From Flavobacterium sp. LHD-85 (GTDB lineage: Bacteria > Bacteroidota > Bacteroidia > Flavobacteriales > Flavobacteriaceae), in NCBI RefSeq assembly GCF_030929595.1, contig NZ_JAVFVR010000001.1, positions 682,001 through 746,000 of the forward strand: a stretch of 64,000 bases of DNA, given 5' to 3'. Position numbers and translations under genes: made by a program. The notes below the pieces were generated by a model that saw only the letters and a list, made by a program, of their open reading frames with translations, was not told the origin of the DNA and made no database searches. Positions 1-8,607 of the stretch are shown piece by piece; the stretch's first letter is position 1, and each line of letters opens with the position of its first letter.

Positions 1-1078
1 CTGTTATGGCTAAGATTTCTCCAATATAACCTCCGTTTGGAATTCCACCTTCTACAATCGAAACGACAACGGTAATCCCGAGTGCCAAAAGAATGGTCAT
101 CGGATCTGAAAAATCTTTACCAAACATAGCAAACAAAAAAGTTATTTTTAAAATGGATGACATACTCGACCCATCCTTATGCAAAGGCGCTCCAAGCGGA
201 ATTACCAAATTACGCACATGAGCCGGAATTCCCATTTTTTCTGCTGCCGCCAAATTGGCCGGAATGGTTGCAATACTGCTACAAGTTCCAACTGCTGTTA
301 AAGAGGGCATTATATTATTGCTCCAAAAAACTTTAAAAGCTCGTTTCCCGCCAGCAACAAGTGCATACAAACTAAAGAATACAAAAAAGTAGAAAATACA
401 AGCTGCGTAATAAACTGCCATTGGTTTTGCATAAACTCCCAGCAATTGCGGTCCGAAAACTCCAACTTGGTAAGCAAAGTAAGCTCCTAAACCAATTGGT
501 GCAAATTTCATGATGATGTTCAACAGCTGTTTCATGACCTCGTTTCCTGAGTCCAGAAAACTCTTAAAAGCACTTCCTTTTTCTCCTGATTGCAATGTGG
601 CAAAACCCACTAAAAAAGAAAAAATTATTAAAGCTAGCATACTTTTCCGCGACAATAATTCGAAGAAATCATTGGCAGTAAGCAGTTTCGCAATCTGATC
701 TCCTGCTGATCCTGATGCAACCTCTTCAAACGGAACTTTAGCAATTGCTATATCTTCATGAATTGGAAAAAGATAAACAGCGCAAATCATTACAATTGCT
801 GAAATCAGAATTGTAGCGAGAAAAACCAGTAACATGATAACAAACAGTTTTCCTAGCTTTTCTGTTCTTTCCAGATTCGCAACCGAAGAACCGATTGTAA
901 AAAAGATAAGTGGAATAATGGCTGTAAAAAGTAAATTCAGGAATATATCGCCAAGCGGTTTTATGATCAAAACATCTTCTCCGAAAACCAATCCAAAAAT
1001 ACTTCCGACTATAATACCGCCAAGAAGCCATAAAATACTGCTGTAACTCTGCAAAAAATTGATTTTCTTAACTTCCAT
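1..1078 (-). CDS. Dicarboxylate/amino acid:cation symporter (3' end cut by window)
   Basis: Translating the minus strand from the ATG at 1078 gives an open frame of 359 codons running off the window edge. It begins MEVKKINFLQSYSSILWLL and continues as a multi-spanning membrane protein. Family features are visible: the early FTAIIPLIFFTIGSS helix region, the serine-rich hairpin VGTCSSIATIPANLAAAEKM, and the NLVIPLGAPLHKDGSS stretch that resembles the GltPh-type substrate and cation site. Members of this DAACS family move glutamate, aspartate or C4-dicarboxylates together with Na+ or H+ across the inner membrane. Only the last 40-60 residues should be missing. The exact substrate cannot be read from the sequence. 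Confidence 0.9.
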   Translation of the reverse strand, partial: MEVKKINFLQSYSSILWLLGGIIVGSIFGLVFGEDVLIIKPLGDIFLNLLFTAIIPLIFFTIGSSVANLERTEKLGKLFVIMLLVFLATILISAIVMICAVYLFPIHEDIAIAKVPFEEVASGSAGDQIAKLLTANDFFELLSRKSMLALIIFSFLVGFATLQSGEKGSAFKSFLDSGNEVMKQLLNIIMKFAPIGLGAYFAYQVGVFGPQLLGVYAKPMAVYYAACIFYFFVFFSLYALVAGGKRAFKVFWSNNIMPSLTAVGTCSSIATIPANLAAAEKMGIPAHVRNLVIPLGAPLHKDGSSMSSILKITFLFAMFGKDFSDPMTILLALGITVVVSIVEGGIPNGGYIGEILAIT

Positions 1079-1119
1079 AATGATCCAAGGATTTAGAATT
1101 CAGCAATCTCTATATTTTC

Positions 1120-1273
1120 TAAACACATAGAAACATAGTTCTCTTTGTCTAGAAAGGCGTTTTACTTATTTAAACAAATCCCGCTAGCTATTGGGACTAC
1201 GTGTGAAAAATGTATTTTTCCTTTTAATTCTTCTAAACTAAAATTAAGAAAAATCTATGTTTCTATGTGTTTA
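1120..1273. repeat. Intergenic element with 19-bp terminal inverted repeats
   Basis: TAAACACATAGAAACATAG at 1120-1138 is the exact reverse complement of 1255-1273. The interior is AT-rich and non-coding. The element fills the gap between the methyltransferase and the symporter. I see no transposase, so it looks like a small dispersed palindromic repeat rather than an insertion sequence. Confidence 0.6.
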
Positions 1274-1283
1274 AAAATCTTAA

Positions 1284-1937
1284 CTATTTCTCCAGAACAA
1301 TAGTAGTAAAAGCTCTGTCAACCAATTCGCCAGTTTTGCTTTTTACTTTTTCCGTCTGTGTTTCTGTGTAAACGATTTTAAAATCTGATTTTTTGATTAA
1401 TTTCTGCGCTTTTTCTGTACTGTACAATTTAAATTCGAATTGTGTAAAAGGCAGTGTTTTCATAAAATCCTCTTCGGCAAATGTCAAACAGAAAGTACCG
1501 TTTGGCTTTAAAACTCTGTAGATTTCTGAAAGCAATTCTTCGGGTTTCTGCCAAAAATAGATTGTATTTACAGTAAATATTTTATCGAATAATCCATCTT
1601 CAAACGGAATTGTATTTCCGTCATAAAGCGAAAAGAAAGCTTGTTTTTGAGAAACAAAGTTTCGGTTGATCTGGCGCGCTTCCTGAAACATCAGTTCCGA
1701 CATTTCCAGTCCGTAGTATTTTAGACTTTTCGCTTGTTCAAACAGAAATTCGACATGGCCTGCGTTTCCGTGGCCAAGTTCCAGAATTCTGTTTTCATTT
1801 GAAATATTTAGATTCTGAATCGAATGTTTGGTCATATTGATGTTCGTTTCGTTCATCATATTGGCCATTTCAATTCCTTTTTCTCCCGATGGATGTTTTA
1901 GTTGAGAGGCTATGGCTTGTAGTTCTTCTTGTTTCAT
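1284..1937 (-). CDS. Class I SAM-dependent methyltransferase
   Basis: A 217-residue Rossmann-fold methyltransferase. Motif I is ILELGHGNAGHVEFLFEQA near residue 50, an acidic end of strand 2 follows (YYGLEMSE), and motif IV/V appears as FDKIFTVNTIYFW, followed by LLSEIYRVLKPNGTFCLTF, typical of Methyltransf_11 domains. I placed the start at the ATG at 1937 (MKQEELQAIA) rather than 36 bases upstream, because the extra 12 residues are not family-like and an A/T-rich leader precedes the later ATG. The substrate is unknown. It stands alone upstream of the symporter, and its position next to metF may be coincidental. Confidence 0.8.
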   Translation of the reverse strand: MKQEELQAIASQLKHPSGEKGIEMANMMNETNINMTKHSIQNLNISNENRILELGHGNAGHVEFLFEQAKSLKYYGLEMSELMFQEARQINRNFVSQKQAFFSLYDGNTIPFEDGLFDKIFTVNTIYFWQKPEELLSEIYRVLKPNGTFCLTFAEEDFMKTLPFTQFEFKLYSTEKAQKLIKKSDFKIVYTETQTEKVKSKTGELVDRAFTTIVLEK

Positions 1938-1984
1938 AATGGTTATTTTTAAATTCCAATTAAAAAATTCCAAATTCCAACTTT

Positions 1985-2088
1985 TTTGTCATTCCGAGGA
2001 ACAAGGAATCACACTAGAAACTCCGCAAAGCAGATCGCCAATCTTTGTCGACACCCGAGTGAGATTCCTCGTTCCTCGGAATGACAAA
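1985..2088. repeat. Palindromic intergenic repeat (imperfect 27-bp arms)
   Basis: The arms at 1985-2011 and 2062-2088 are near-perfect reverse complements (TTTGTCATTCCGAGGAAC paired with GTTCCTCGGAATGACAAA). They enclose about 50 bases and could fold into one long hairpin. It lies between two minus-strand genes with no coding frame of its own. It looks like a REP- or MITE-type dispersed repeat. Confidence 0.6.
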
Positions 2089-2100
2089 CTATACTTGAAC

Positions 2101-2133
2101 AACTTTGTCAAAGTTTGAAACTTTGACAAAGTT
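2101..2133. terminator. Perfect 16-bp hairpin just downstream of metF
   Basis: AACTTTGTCAAAGTTT, a single G, then its exact reverse complement. It begins 14 bases past the metF stop codon in the direction of metF transcription. It has no U tract, so a transcript-end stabilising or weak terminating role is inferred. The same TTTGACAAAGTT string appears near 57211. Confidence 0.4.
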
Positions 2134-2146
2134 CCTCGCAAAGACC

Positions 2147-3103
2147 TTAAAAAACCTGACTTGCAATCTGGCGGATATTCTCAGATTTACCCATTGAATA
2201 ATAGTGTAAAAACGGAACTCCCGCGGCTTTTAATTCTAATGACTGCTGAATCGCCCATTCGATTCCGACTTGTTTAATTTCAGCATTATTTTTGCATTTG
2301 TCTACAGCATCGATTAAATCTTCTGGTAGATCGATTCTAAAAATCTGTGGCAAAACTTGCAAATGTCTTTGAACGGCAATTGGTTTAATTCCAGGAATAA
2401 TAGGAATTGTGATACCCATTTCCCTTGCTTTTTCTACAAAAGCAAAATATTTAGCATTGTCAAAAAACATTTGTGTTACTACATAATCAGCTCCTGCATC
2501 AACTTTTTCTTTTAATCTTTTTAAATCTGATTGTAAAGATGGTGATTCTAAATGTTTTTCTGGATAACCGGCAACTCCAATACAGAAATCGGCTTTGTTG
2601 TCAGCATCCATTACTTCATGCAGGTATTTTCCGCAATTCAAATCGTTTATTTGTTTTACCAAATCAATTGCATAGTGATTTCCACCAGCTTTTGGCACGA
2701 AAGATTGTTCATCTTTCATAGCATCACCGCGAAGCGCCATTACATTGTTGATTCCTAAGTAATGACAGTCCACAAGCATGTACTCGGTTTCTTCTTTAGT
2801 GAAACCACCACAAAGTAAATGCGGAACCGTATCTACATTATATTTGTGTTTTATAGAAGCGCAAATTCCAAGCGTTCCCGGACGCATACGAGTTAGTTTT
2901 TTGTCCAAAAGTCCGTTACCGCGGTCAATGTAAATATACTCTTCACGAGAAGTCGTTACATCAATAAACGGCGGATTAAACTCCATCAACGGATCAATAT
3001 TATCATATAACTCCTGAATACTTTTCCCCTTTTGAGGCGGAATAATTTCAAATGAGAATAATGTTTTTCCTTTGGCGTTTTCTATATGTTCTGTTACTTT
3101 CAT
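2147..3103 (-). CDS. metF: 5,10-methylenetetrahydrofolate reductase
   Basis: A 318-residue TIM-barrel flavoprotein that reduces 5,10-methylene-THF to 5-methyl-THF, the methyl donor for methionine synthase. Visible family blocks: FSFEIIPPQKGKS at the N-terminus (the Glu that protonates folate), FIDVTTSREEYIYI, NNVMALRGDAM (FAD-binding loop), FCIGVAGYPEKH, GADYVVTQMFFDNAKY and IIPGIKPI. Length fits the bacterial form without a regulatory domain. It follows the larger metH gene on the same strand after a 157-base repeat-rich gap, so cotranscription with the metH genes is plausible and would supply their substrate. Confidence 0.95.
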   Translation of the reverse strand: MKVTEHIENAKGKTLFSFEIIPPQKGKSIQELYDNIDPLMEFNPPFIDVTTSREEYIYIDRGNGLLDKKLTRMRPGTLGICASIKHKYNVDTVPHLLCGGFTKEETEYMLVDCHYLGINNVMALRGDAMKDEQSFVPKAGGNHYAIDLVKQINDLNCGKYLHEVMDADNKADFCIGVAGYPEKHLESPSLQSDLKRLKEKVDAGADYVVTQMFFDNAKYFAFVEKAREMGITIPIIPGIKPIAVQRHLQVLPQIFRIDLPEDLIDAVDKCKNNAEIKQVGIEWAIQQSLELKAAGVPFLHYYSMGKSENIRQIASQVF

Positions 3104-3109
3104 TATTAG

Positions 3110-3256
3110 AATTATGAGTTATGAGTTATGAATTTTGAGTTTGAATTGTGTAAAAAATCTGAATCAAAAAACGTAAATCAATCTTTTAGTTTAAAGTCCA
3201 AAAGTCGAAAGTCGAAAGCCCATACTTTGAGACTTTATGACTTTTGACTTTCGACT
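3110..3256. repeat. Low-complexity intergenic repeats between metF and metH
   Basis: Contains the tandem ATTATGAGTTATGAGTTATG and an inverted pair, AGTCGAAAGTC near 3200 and GACTTTTGACTTTCGACT near 3238-3255. No open frame with gene-like features. The inverted pair could fold in the metH transcript, but there is no clear U tract. Confidence 0.45.
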
Positions 3257-3260
3257 ATTT

Positions 3261-5936
3261 TTAATCTGCTATATTAGGGTTTAACCATTTCATGGCGTAA
3301 TCAAGCGGTACATTTCGGCGTTTGGCGTAATCTGTAACCTGATCTTCTTTTATTTTTCCAAGACCAAAATAGCGACTTTTTGGGTTTCCGAAATAATATC
3401 CTGAAACTGATGAAGCTGGCCACATTGCCATACTTTCAGTCAATTTCACTCCTATTTGTTTTTCAACATCTAAAAGCTTCCAAATTGTTGGTTTTTCCAA
3501 GTGATCTGGACAAGCCGGATAACCTGGAGCTGGACGAATTCCTTTATAGTTTTCTTTAATTAATTCTTCATTAGTCAAAGATTCTTCTGAGTCATAACCC
3601 CAGAAATCCTTACGTACTCTCTCGTGAAGATATTCGGCGAAAGCCTCAGCAAAACGATCCGCAAGCGCTTTTACCATAATCGAATTATAGTCATCTAAAT
3701 TCTTTTCATATTCTGCCGCCCATTCGTCTACACCAAAACCAGTTGTTACACAAAAAGCTCCCATATAATCTTCTATTCCACTTTCTTTTGGCAGAATAAA
3801 ATCAGCTAAAGCGATGTTTGGAGCACCTTTTGTTTTTTGAGACTGCTGACGAAGCGTTAAGAATTTCTCTAAAACTTTTCCGTTTTCATCACGCAATTCG
3901 ATATCATCATCATTCACCTGATTTGCAGGGAAAATTCCGTAAATACCTTTTGCCTTTAATTTTTTCTCTTCTAAAATTACTTTCAGCATTGCCTGAGCAT
4001 CGTTAAAAACAGAAGTCGCTTCTTTACCCACAACCTCATCCGTTAAAATTGCCGGATATTTCCCGTACAATTCCCAAGTCTGGAAAAATGGCGTCCAGTC
4101 GATATACGGAACCAAAACATCCAGTTCTATTTCGATGGTTTGTGCACCAATTACTTTTGGTTTAACTGGAGTATATTCACTCCAATCCAATGGTAATTTG
4201 TTTTTACGGGCATCTTCAATCGTCAGGAAGTTTTTATCTCTTGAACGATTTAAAAATGTTTCTCTAAAAGAATCGTATTCTGCACGAATATCTGCTGCAT
4301 ATATTTTTCTATTATGATCTAACAGATTTCCTGCAACAGTAACGGCTCTTGAAGCATCGTTTACGTGAATTACAGTTTCTCTATATTGAGGCGCAATTTT
4401 CACGGCTGTATGCGCACGCGAAGTTGTTGCTCCACCAATCATAATCGGGATTTTAATATCTTGTTTGTCTAATTCTTTGGCTAAATAAACCATTTCGTCA
4501 AGCGAAGGCGTGATTAATCCGCTTAATCCAATAATGTCTACTTCATGTTCAATCGCCGCTGCAATGATTTTTTCTGGAGGCACCATAACACCAAGATCTA
4601 CAATCTCGTAGTTATTACAAGCCAAAACTACCGAAACGATGTTTTTACCAATATCGTGAACGTCACCTTTTACGGTTGCCATCAAGATTTTTCCGTTTCC
4701 TTGTTTGTCTCCGGCTTGTTTGCTCGCTTCGATAAATGGCAATAAATAAGCAACGGCTTTTTTCATTACACGAGCCGATTTTACAACCTGAGGCAGGAAC
4801 ATTTTTCCGCTTCCGAACAAATCTCCAACCACATTCATTCCGGCCATCAAATTGATTTCGATAACTTCGATTGGTTTTGTTGCCGCCAAACGTGCTTCTT
4901 CAACATCTTCTTCAATAAAAGCGTCAATTCCTTTTACTAACGAATGTGTAATACGCTCCTGAACCGTTCCAAAACGCCATTCCTGAACCGTTTTTTCATC
5001 GCTTTTTGCTTCACCTTTTACGCTATCTGCAAAATCTAAAAGTCGTTCAGTAGCATCATCACGTCTATCCAGAATTACATCTTCAACATATTCTAATAAA
5101 TCTTTCGGAATATCATCGTAAATCGTCAGCATCTCTGGATTAACGATTCCCATCGTCATTCCGTTTTTAATTGCGTGGTATAAAAACACCGAGTGCATGG
5201 CTTCACGAACCGTATCATTTCCTCTAAAAGAGAATGAAACGTTACTCACACCACCGCTGATGTGCGCATGAGGAAGATTTTCACGAACCCATTTTGTTCC
5301 TCTAAAGAAATCCAATGCGTTCAATCTATGCTCTTCCATTCCCGTTGCAACCGGGAAAATATTTAAATCGAAAATAATATCCTGTGGAGGGAAATTTACT
5401 TTGTTCACCAAAATATCATACGAACGCTGGCAAATCTCCACTCTACGATCGTAATTATCTGCCTGACCAACTTCATCAAAAGCCATTACAATAGCAGCTG
5501 CACCGTAACGTTTGATTAATTTAGCGTGATGAATAAAGGCTTCTTCTCCTTCTTTTAACGAAATCGAGTTTACAACGCTTTTCCCTTGTACTACTTTTAG
5601 ACCCGCTTCGATAATTTCCCATTTCGAACTGTCGATCATAATCGGCACTCTCGAAATGTCTGGTTCTGCAGCAATTAAATTCAAAAATTTAGTCATCGCA
5701 GTAACACCGTCAAGCATTCCTTCATCCATATTAATATCGATGATTTGTGCTCCTCCTTCTACCTGCTGTCTTGCAATATCAAGCGCCTCGTCATATTTCT
5801 CTTCCTTGATTAATCTCAAGAATTTTCTTGAACCTGTTACGTTTGTACGCTCGCCAACATTCACAAAAACACTTTCGGGCGTGATAATCAACGGTTCTAA
5901 TCCTGATAATACAAGGTCTCTTCTTTTTTCTGTCAT
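3261..5936 (-). CDS. metH: Cobalamin-dependent methionine synthase, pterin/B12/activation part
   Basis: An 891-residue protein holding the C-terminal three modules of MetH. The methyl-THF (pterin) domain covers about residues 15-285 ([41 protein letters not shown]). A cap and cobalamin domain follows at about 320-545 and carries [15 protein letters not shown], whose His is the lower axial cobalt ligand. The reactivation domain at about 570-891 has [12 protein letters not shown], the SAM-binding motif. The N-terminal homocysteine module is absent and is encoded separately at 6665-7669. The two proteins must work together to make methionine. The reactivation domain implies SAM-dependent repair of oxidised cob(II)alamin. 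The larger subunit is encoded second, with a lipoprotein gene between the two. Confidence 0.95.
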   Translation of the reverse strand: MTEKRRDLVLSGLEPLIITPESVFVNVGERTNVTGSRKFLRLIKEEKYDEALDIARQQVEGGAQIIDINMDEGMLDGVTAMTKFLNLIAAEPDISRVPIMIDSSKWEIIEAGLKVVQGKSVVNSISLKEGEEAFIHHAKLIKRYGAAAIVMAFDEVGQADNYDRRVEICQRSYDILVNKVNFPPQDIIFDLNIFPVATGMEEHRLNALDFFRGTKWVRENLPHAHISGGVSNVSFSFRGNDTVREAMHSVFLYHAIKNGMTMGIVNPEMLTIYDDIPKDLLEYVEDVILDRRDDATERLLDFADSVKGEAKSDEKTVQEWRFGTVQERITHSLVKGIDAFIEEDVEEARLAATKPIEVIEINLMAGMNVVGDLFGSGKMFLPQVVKSARVMKKAVAYLLPFIEASKQAGDKQGNGKILMATVKGDVHDIGKNIVSVVLACNNYEIVDLGVMVPPEKIIAAAIEHEVDIIGLSGLITPSLDEMVYLAKELDKQDIKIPIMIGGATTSRAHTAVKIAPQYRETVIHVNDASRAVTVAGNLLDHNRKIYAADIRAEYDSFRETFLNRSRDKNFLTIEDARKNKLPLDWSEYTPVKPKVIGAQTIEIELDVLVPYIDWTPFFQTWELYGKYPAILTDEVVGKEATSVFNDAQAMLKVILEEKKLKAKGIYGIFPANQVNDDDIELRDENGKVLEKFLTLRQQSQKTKGAPNIALADFILPKESGIEDYMGAFCVTTGFGVDEWAAEYEKNLDDYNSIMVKALADRFAEAFAEYLHERVRKDFWGYDSEESLTNEELIKENYKGIRPAPGYPACPDHLEKPTIWKLLDVEKQIGVKLTESMAMWPASSVSGYYFGNPKSRYFGLGKIKEDQVTDYAKRRNVPLDYAMKWLNPNIAD

Positions 5937-5944
5937 TTCTTTTT

Positions 5945-6178
5945 AAGTTACTAAGATCCTGAGATACTAAGGTTCTAAGTTTTTTTATTCTATCTTCTTT
6001 CCTGCGAGGTTTATAAAACCTTGTAGGTATTTATGTTTATTAATTTGGGCGTGTTTCGCCGTGGCAAACCGGGCTATCCGTTACAAGTCCTCGCACTTCC
6101 TTCGTCAGGCTGTGGGCTTTTCACTTCGATCCCTCACGCAAACTCGGTTTCGTAAGAAAATTATTCTCTTTGATTCTC
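5945..6178. repeat. Repeat-rich gap, including a REP-like element at about 6049-6155
   Basis: Next to the metH stop side lie ATACTAAGGTTCTAAG-type repeats. CCTGCGAGGTTT/AAACCTTGTAGG near 6002-6028 is an inverted pair. GGGCTATCCGTTACAAGTCC and GATCCCTCACGCAAACTC at about 6071-6145 match, from memory, a phrase that recurs between genes in many Bacteroidota. No coding frame. Confidence 0.4.
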
Positions 6179-6637
6179 TCAATTATCCCCTTTATATTCA
6201 ATTTGCCAGTTAAGGCTATCCAATTTCTCAAGAGTGATAAAATATTTTTTACTGTAAATATTGTTAGCAAATATTGTTTTCCAACCATATTTATCTACAC
6301 TATCCTTTTCTACTATAAATAGCCTTGCTTTTTTATCTTCTAATCTTTGAAAATAATTATTCCAATATCTCGGTCTATCGCTATTAGCAATCATTCTTCC
6401 GCTCATGATTTTCTCGAAAACAAATGGAGCATCATAATCTCCTCTTTTACTTTCATCAAAATCATCTTGATATTCATAATAAAAGCCTGAATCATTCATA
6501 CTATCATTTTCGGATAGAATGCTATATATTATTTTATCAGAACTATTTTTAACAATCAGTTCTCTTGTATCTAATTTATCACAAGAACAAAAATTAAGTA
6601 AAATAAAAATCAAAAGAATTTTACTTGTTTTTAGCAT
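6179..6637 (-). CDS. Small predicted lipoprotein of unknown function
   Basis: 152 residues starting MLKTSKILLIFILLNFCSC, a lipoprotein-type signal with a Cys at 17 and at 19 as lipidation candidates. The rest is a soluble, charged domain (for example SILSENDSMNDSGFYYEYQ) with no motif I recognise. It is probably anchored in the cell envelope. It sits between the two halves of methionine synthase, 28 bases downstream of the smaller metH gene, so it may be cotranscribed. A role in methionine synthesis is unlikely for an exported lipoprotein; a chance insertion into the operon is more likely. Confidence 0.6.
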   Translation of the reverse strand: MLKTSKILLIFILLNFCSCDKLDTRELIVKNSSDKIIYSILSENDSMNDSGFYYEYQDDFDESKRGDYDAPFVFEKIMSGRMIANSDRPRYWNNYFQRLEDKKARLFIVEKDSVDKYGWKTIFANNIYSKKYFITLEKLDSLNWQIEYKGDN

Positions 6638-6664
6638 AATTTTTATCTGTACAAATTTTATAAA

Positions 6665-7669
6665 TTATTCAAAAATCGGTGCCACACGTGGCTTATAATC
6701 CTTCGCAACTTCAGCCATTAATCGAATATGATCTGGAGTTGTTCCGCAACAACCTCCGATGATATTAATTAAATTATCTTCTAAATATTCTTTAATGAAA
6801 GCCTGAGTTTGTTCTGGTGTCTCATCGTATTGTCCGAATGCGTTTGGCAATCCTGCGTTTGGATGTGCCGAAACATTAAAGCTTGTATTATGCGCTAGTG
6901 TTTTTAAATACGGCTTCAATAAATCTGCTCCAAGAGCACAATTAAATCCTACACTTAATAACGGAATATGTGAAACTGAAATCAAAAACGCTTCAACTGT
7001 CTGCCCAGAAAGTGTTCTTCCTGACGCATCGGTAATTGTTCCTGAAACCATGATTGGAATATCGATGTTGCGTTCTTCCTTTACTTCTTCGATTGCAAAA
7101 AGTGCTGCTTTTGCATTTAAAGTATCGAAAATCGTTTCTACTAAAAGTAAATCACAGCCTCCATCCATTAAAGCTTCTGCTTGTTGTTTGTAAGCAATTC
7201 GTAAATCGTCAAATGTTACAGCTCTGTAACCTGGATCGTTTACATCTGGTGACATACTTGCCGTTCTGTTTGTCGGCCCAATTGAACCGGCTACGAAACG
7301 AGGTTTCTCCGGATTTTTTGCGGTAAACTCATCGGCAACCTCGCGTGCAAGTTTTGCCGATTCGTAGTTTAACTCGTAAACCAAATCTTCCATGTGATAA
7401 TCGGCCATACCGATTGTCGTTCCAGAGAAAGTATTGGTTTCTACAATGTCAGCACCAGCTTCGTAATAAGCGGCATGTACATCGCGGATTGCTTGTGGTT
7501 GTGTTAGGGATAGTAAATCGTTGTTTCCTTTTAACGGGTGCGGGAAATCCTTGAAACGCTCTCCTCTGAAATCTTCTTCTGAGAAATTATAGCGTTGCAA
7601 CATTGTTCCCATTGCTCCGTCAAGGATTAGGATATTTTTTTTTATTGCTTCTTGTATCGTAATTGCCAT
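6665..7669 (-). CDS. Homocysteine S-methyltransferase subunit (N-terminal part of MetH)
   Basis: 334 residues equal to the homocysteine-binding module of MetH. It opens with [20 protein letters not shown]. The zinc ligands are [10 protein letters not shown] (first Cys) and [14 protein letters not shown] (Cys pair) at the C-terminal end of the barrel. [11 protein letters not shown] and [13 protein letters not shown] are standard family blocks. It activates homocysteine as a zinc thiolate and would receive the methyl group from the cobalamin carried by the protein encoded at 3261-5936. It is the first gene of the unit and lies about 310 bases downstream of a SAM-I riboswitch, so the whole split-metH unit should be shut down by SAM. 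Confidence 0.93.
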   Translation of the reverse strand: MAITIQEAIKKNILILDGAMGTMLQRYNFSEEDFRGERFKDFPHPLKGNNDLLSLTQPQAIRDVHAAYYEAGADIVETNTFSGTTIGMADYHMEDLVYELNYESAKLAREVADEFTAKNPEKPRFVAGSIGPTNRTASMSPDVNDPGYRAVTFDDLRIAYKQQAEALMDGGCDLLLVETIFDTLNAKAALFAIEEVKEERNIDIPIMVSGTITDASGRTLSGQTVEAFLISVSHIPLLSVGFNCALGADLLKPYLKTLAHNTSFNVSAHPNAGLPNAFGQYDETPEQTQAFIKEYLEDNLINIIGGCCGTTPDHIRLMAEVAKDYKPRVAPIFE

Positions 7670-7735
7670 GTTGTATTTGCCGCTAAGGCGCTAAGGCACA
7701 AAGCTTTTTTAATTATAATTTTTGAAGGCTCTATT

Positions 7736-7757
7736 TAAACCCGACATGTCGGGTTTA
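7736..7757. repeat. Perfect 22-bp palindrome in the metH leader
   Basis: AAACCCGACA followed by TGTCGGGTTT, flanked by T and A, forms a perfect palindrome. It lies between the riboswitch and the metH start without a U tract. The same AACCCGA/TCGGGTT core recurs at about 9805-9825 and at 35077-35108, so it is probably a dispersed repeat. Confidence 0.5.
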
Positions 7758-7811
7758 ACCTTCGATATTTTTATTCACATTAATTCCAAAAGTGCACTAT
7801 TGCTGGCTCAT

Positions 7812-7880
7812 TAGCCCCGATTGAGCCGGTATCCTCGTAATGAAATGGAGAGATATAGGCGAAAGCGGGAACTACTGACT
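7812..7880 (+). ncRNA. Candidate Flavo-1-like structured RNA motif
   Basis: The plus strand reads TTAGCCCCGATTGAGCCGGT, then ATCCTC, a short loop, GAGATATA, then GGCGAAAGCGGGAACTA. CCCCG can pair with CGGG(A), and TATCCTC with GAGATA. From memory this resembles the conserved Flavobacteria motif called Flavo-1 (AGCCCCGAT, ATCC, AGCGG and AGCGGGA blocks in that order). It lies antisense to the metH leader and is followed by no plus-strand gene. The assignment rests on recall and needs a covariance-model search. Confidence 0.45.
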
Positions 7881-7979
7881 ACAAAAATGCGCCAATGATT
7901 CGCTCCTGCTACTGAATCTGTTTCAGTAAATATTATATGTTATCGAGAAAAGTTTTGAGAAATACTTGTGTGTATTTGT

Positions 7980-8092
7980 GTTATCTATCTTTAATACTGG
8001 AAAATATCGTATAAAGTAGAATTTAGCACCTTCTTTATGGTAAAGGGTTGCTAAGGTTTCATCGGGTCTATCCCTCCGCCTTTCGTGATAAC
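7980..8092 (-). ncRNA. SAM-I (S-box) riboswitch upstream of metH
   Basis: On the minus strand: GTTATC (closing stem P1), ACGAAAGGCGGAGGGATAGA, CCCGATGAAACCTTAGCAAC, CC, a TTTACCATAAAG hairpin (P3), then AAGGTGCTAAATTCTAC and a distal GATAAC that pairs back to P1. These are the conserved S-box blocks in the right order. It reads toward the metH subunit gene at 7669 and should lower metH expression when SAM is high. I do not see a classical U-tract terminator right after it, so the output mechanism is unclear. Confidence 0.9.
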
Positions 8093-8116
8093 GAACAATA
8101 AATTTTAAGAACAGCG

Positions 8117-8148
8117 CAAAGGTATGAAATAGGGTTTCGATTTGCAAA
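8117..8148 (-). promoter_or_regulatory. Bacteroidota-type promoter for the metH riboswitch transcript
   Basis: The minus strand has TTTG at 8148-8145, 20 bases, then TACCTTTG at 8124-8117, matching TTTG-N19-TAnnTTTG. Transcription would start about 20 bases upstream of riboswitch stem P1. Confidence 0.6.
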
Positions 8149-8157
8149 TGTTTTTTT

Positions 8158-8534
8158 TCTAAGGTTCTGAGGTTCTAAGAGACTAAGGTTCTAAGGTTTT
8201 TTAGTTTATGTTTTTCAAATATAGCCCGCGCTTTCAACCGCAGGGAACGTATTGTGATTATGCGTTGTGTTTATATGATCGTATGCACATTGATTATGCG
8301 ATATGTTCATACGTTGCGTTCCAGTGGTTGAAACCACTGGCTATGTTTTATACATTTTTTGCTATACTATTCAGCTCCTGAGGAGCGTAATATTTGTAGA
8401 AAACAATTAACCAAGCAAAAGCTCCAGCGGAGCGACATATTATAAACGTGTCGCTCCGCTGGAGCTTTTACAGACGGAATTATTTCTATTCTATAAATAT
8501 TTCATCCCTCTGGGATTATGCCTAATACACAAAA
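8158..8534. repeat. Repeat-filled intergenic region, including a 21-bp perfect inverted repeat
   Basis: TAAGGTTCTGAGGTTCTAAG-type tandem text lies at 8160-8200. CAGTGGTTGAAACCACTGG near 8322-8340 is a hairpin. AAAAGCTCCAGCGGAGCGAC at 8417-8436 begins an arm whose exact reverse complement ends at 8469, with an 11-base loop. There is no gene. These are probably dispersed REP-type elements. Confidence 0.55.
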
Positions 8535-8561
8535 AAAAGCCCAAACTAAAAGTTTGAGCTT
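8535..8561 (-). terminator. Rho-independent terminator after the ferredoxin-NADP reductase gene
   Basis: On the minus strand AAAGCTCAAACTTTTAGTTT and GGGCTTTTTTTT form a hairpin with a long T run, starting 47 bases past the stop codon at 8608. Confidence 0.75.
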
Positions 8562-8607
8562 TCTATATAAAAATCTTAGAGTCTTAGTATCTCAGAATCT
8601 TAGCAAC

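Noticed and set aside
1912..2118. Plus-strand ORF next to the methyltransferase
   Set aside because: Covers the palindromic repeat and the antisense of the methyltransferase start; no family features.
7923..8147. 75-codon minus-strand ORF over the metH leader
   Set aside because: It translates straight through the SAM-I riboswitch (RDRPDETLATLYHKEG comes from its conserved bases). A known type of false ORF.
8417..8469. Insertion-sequence terminal repeats
   Set aside because: The arms enclose only 11 bases and no transposase is nearby; a REP-type hairpin fits better.
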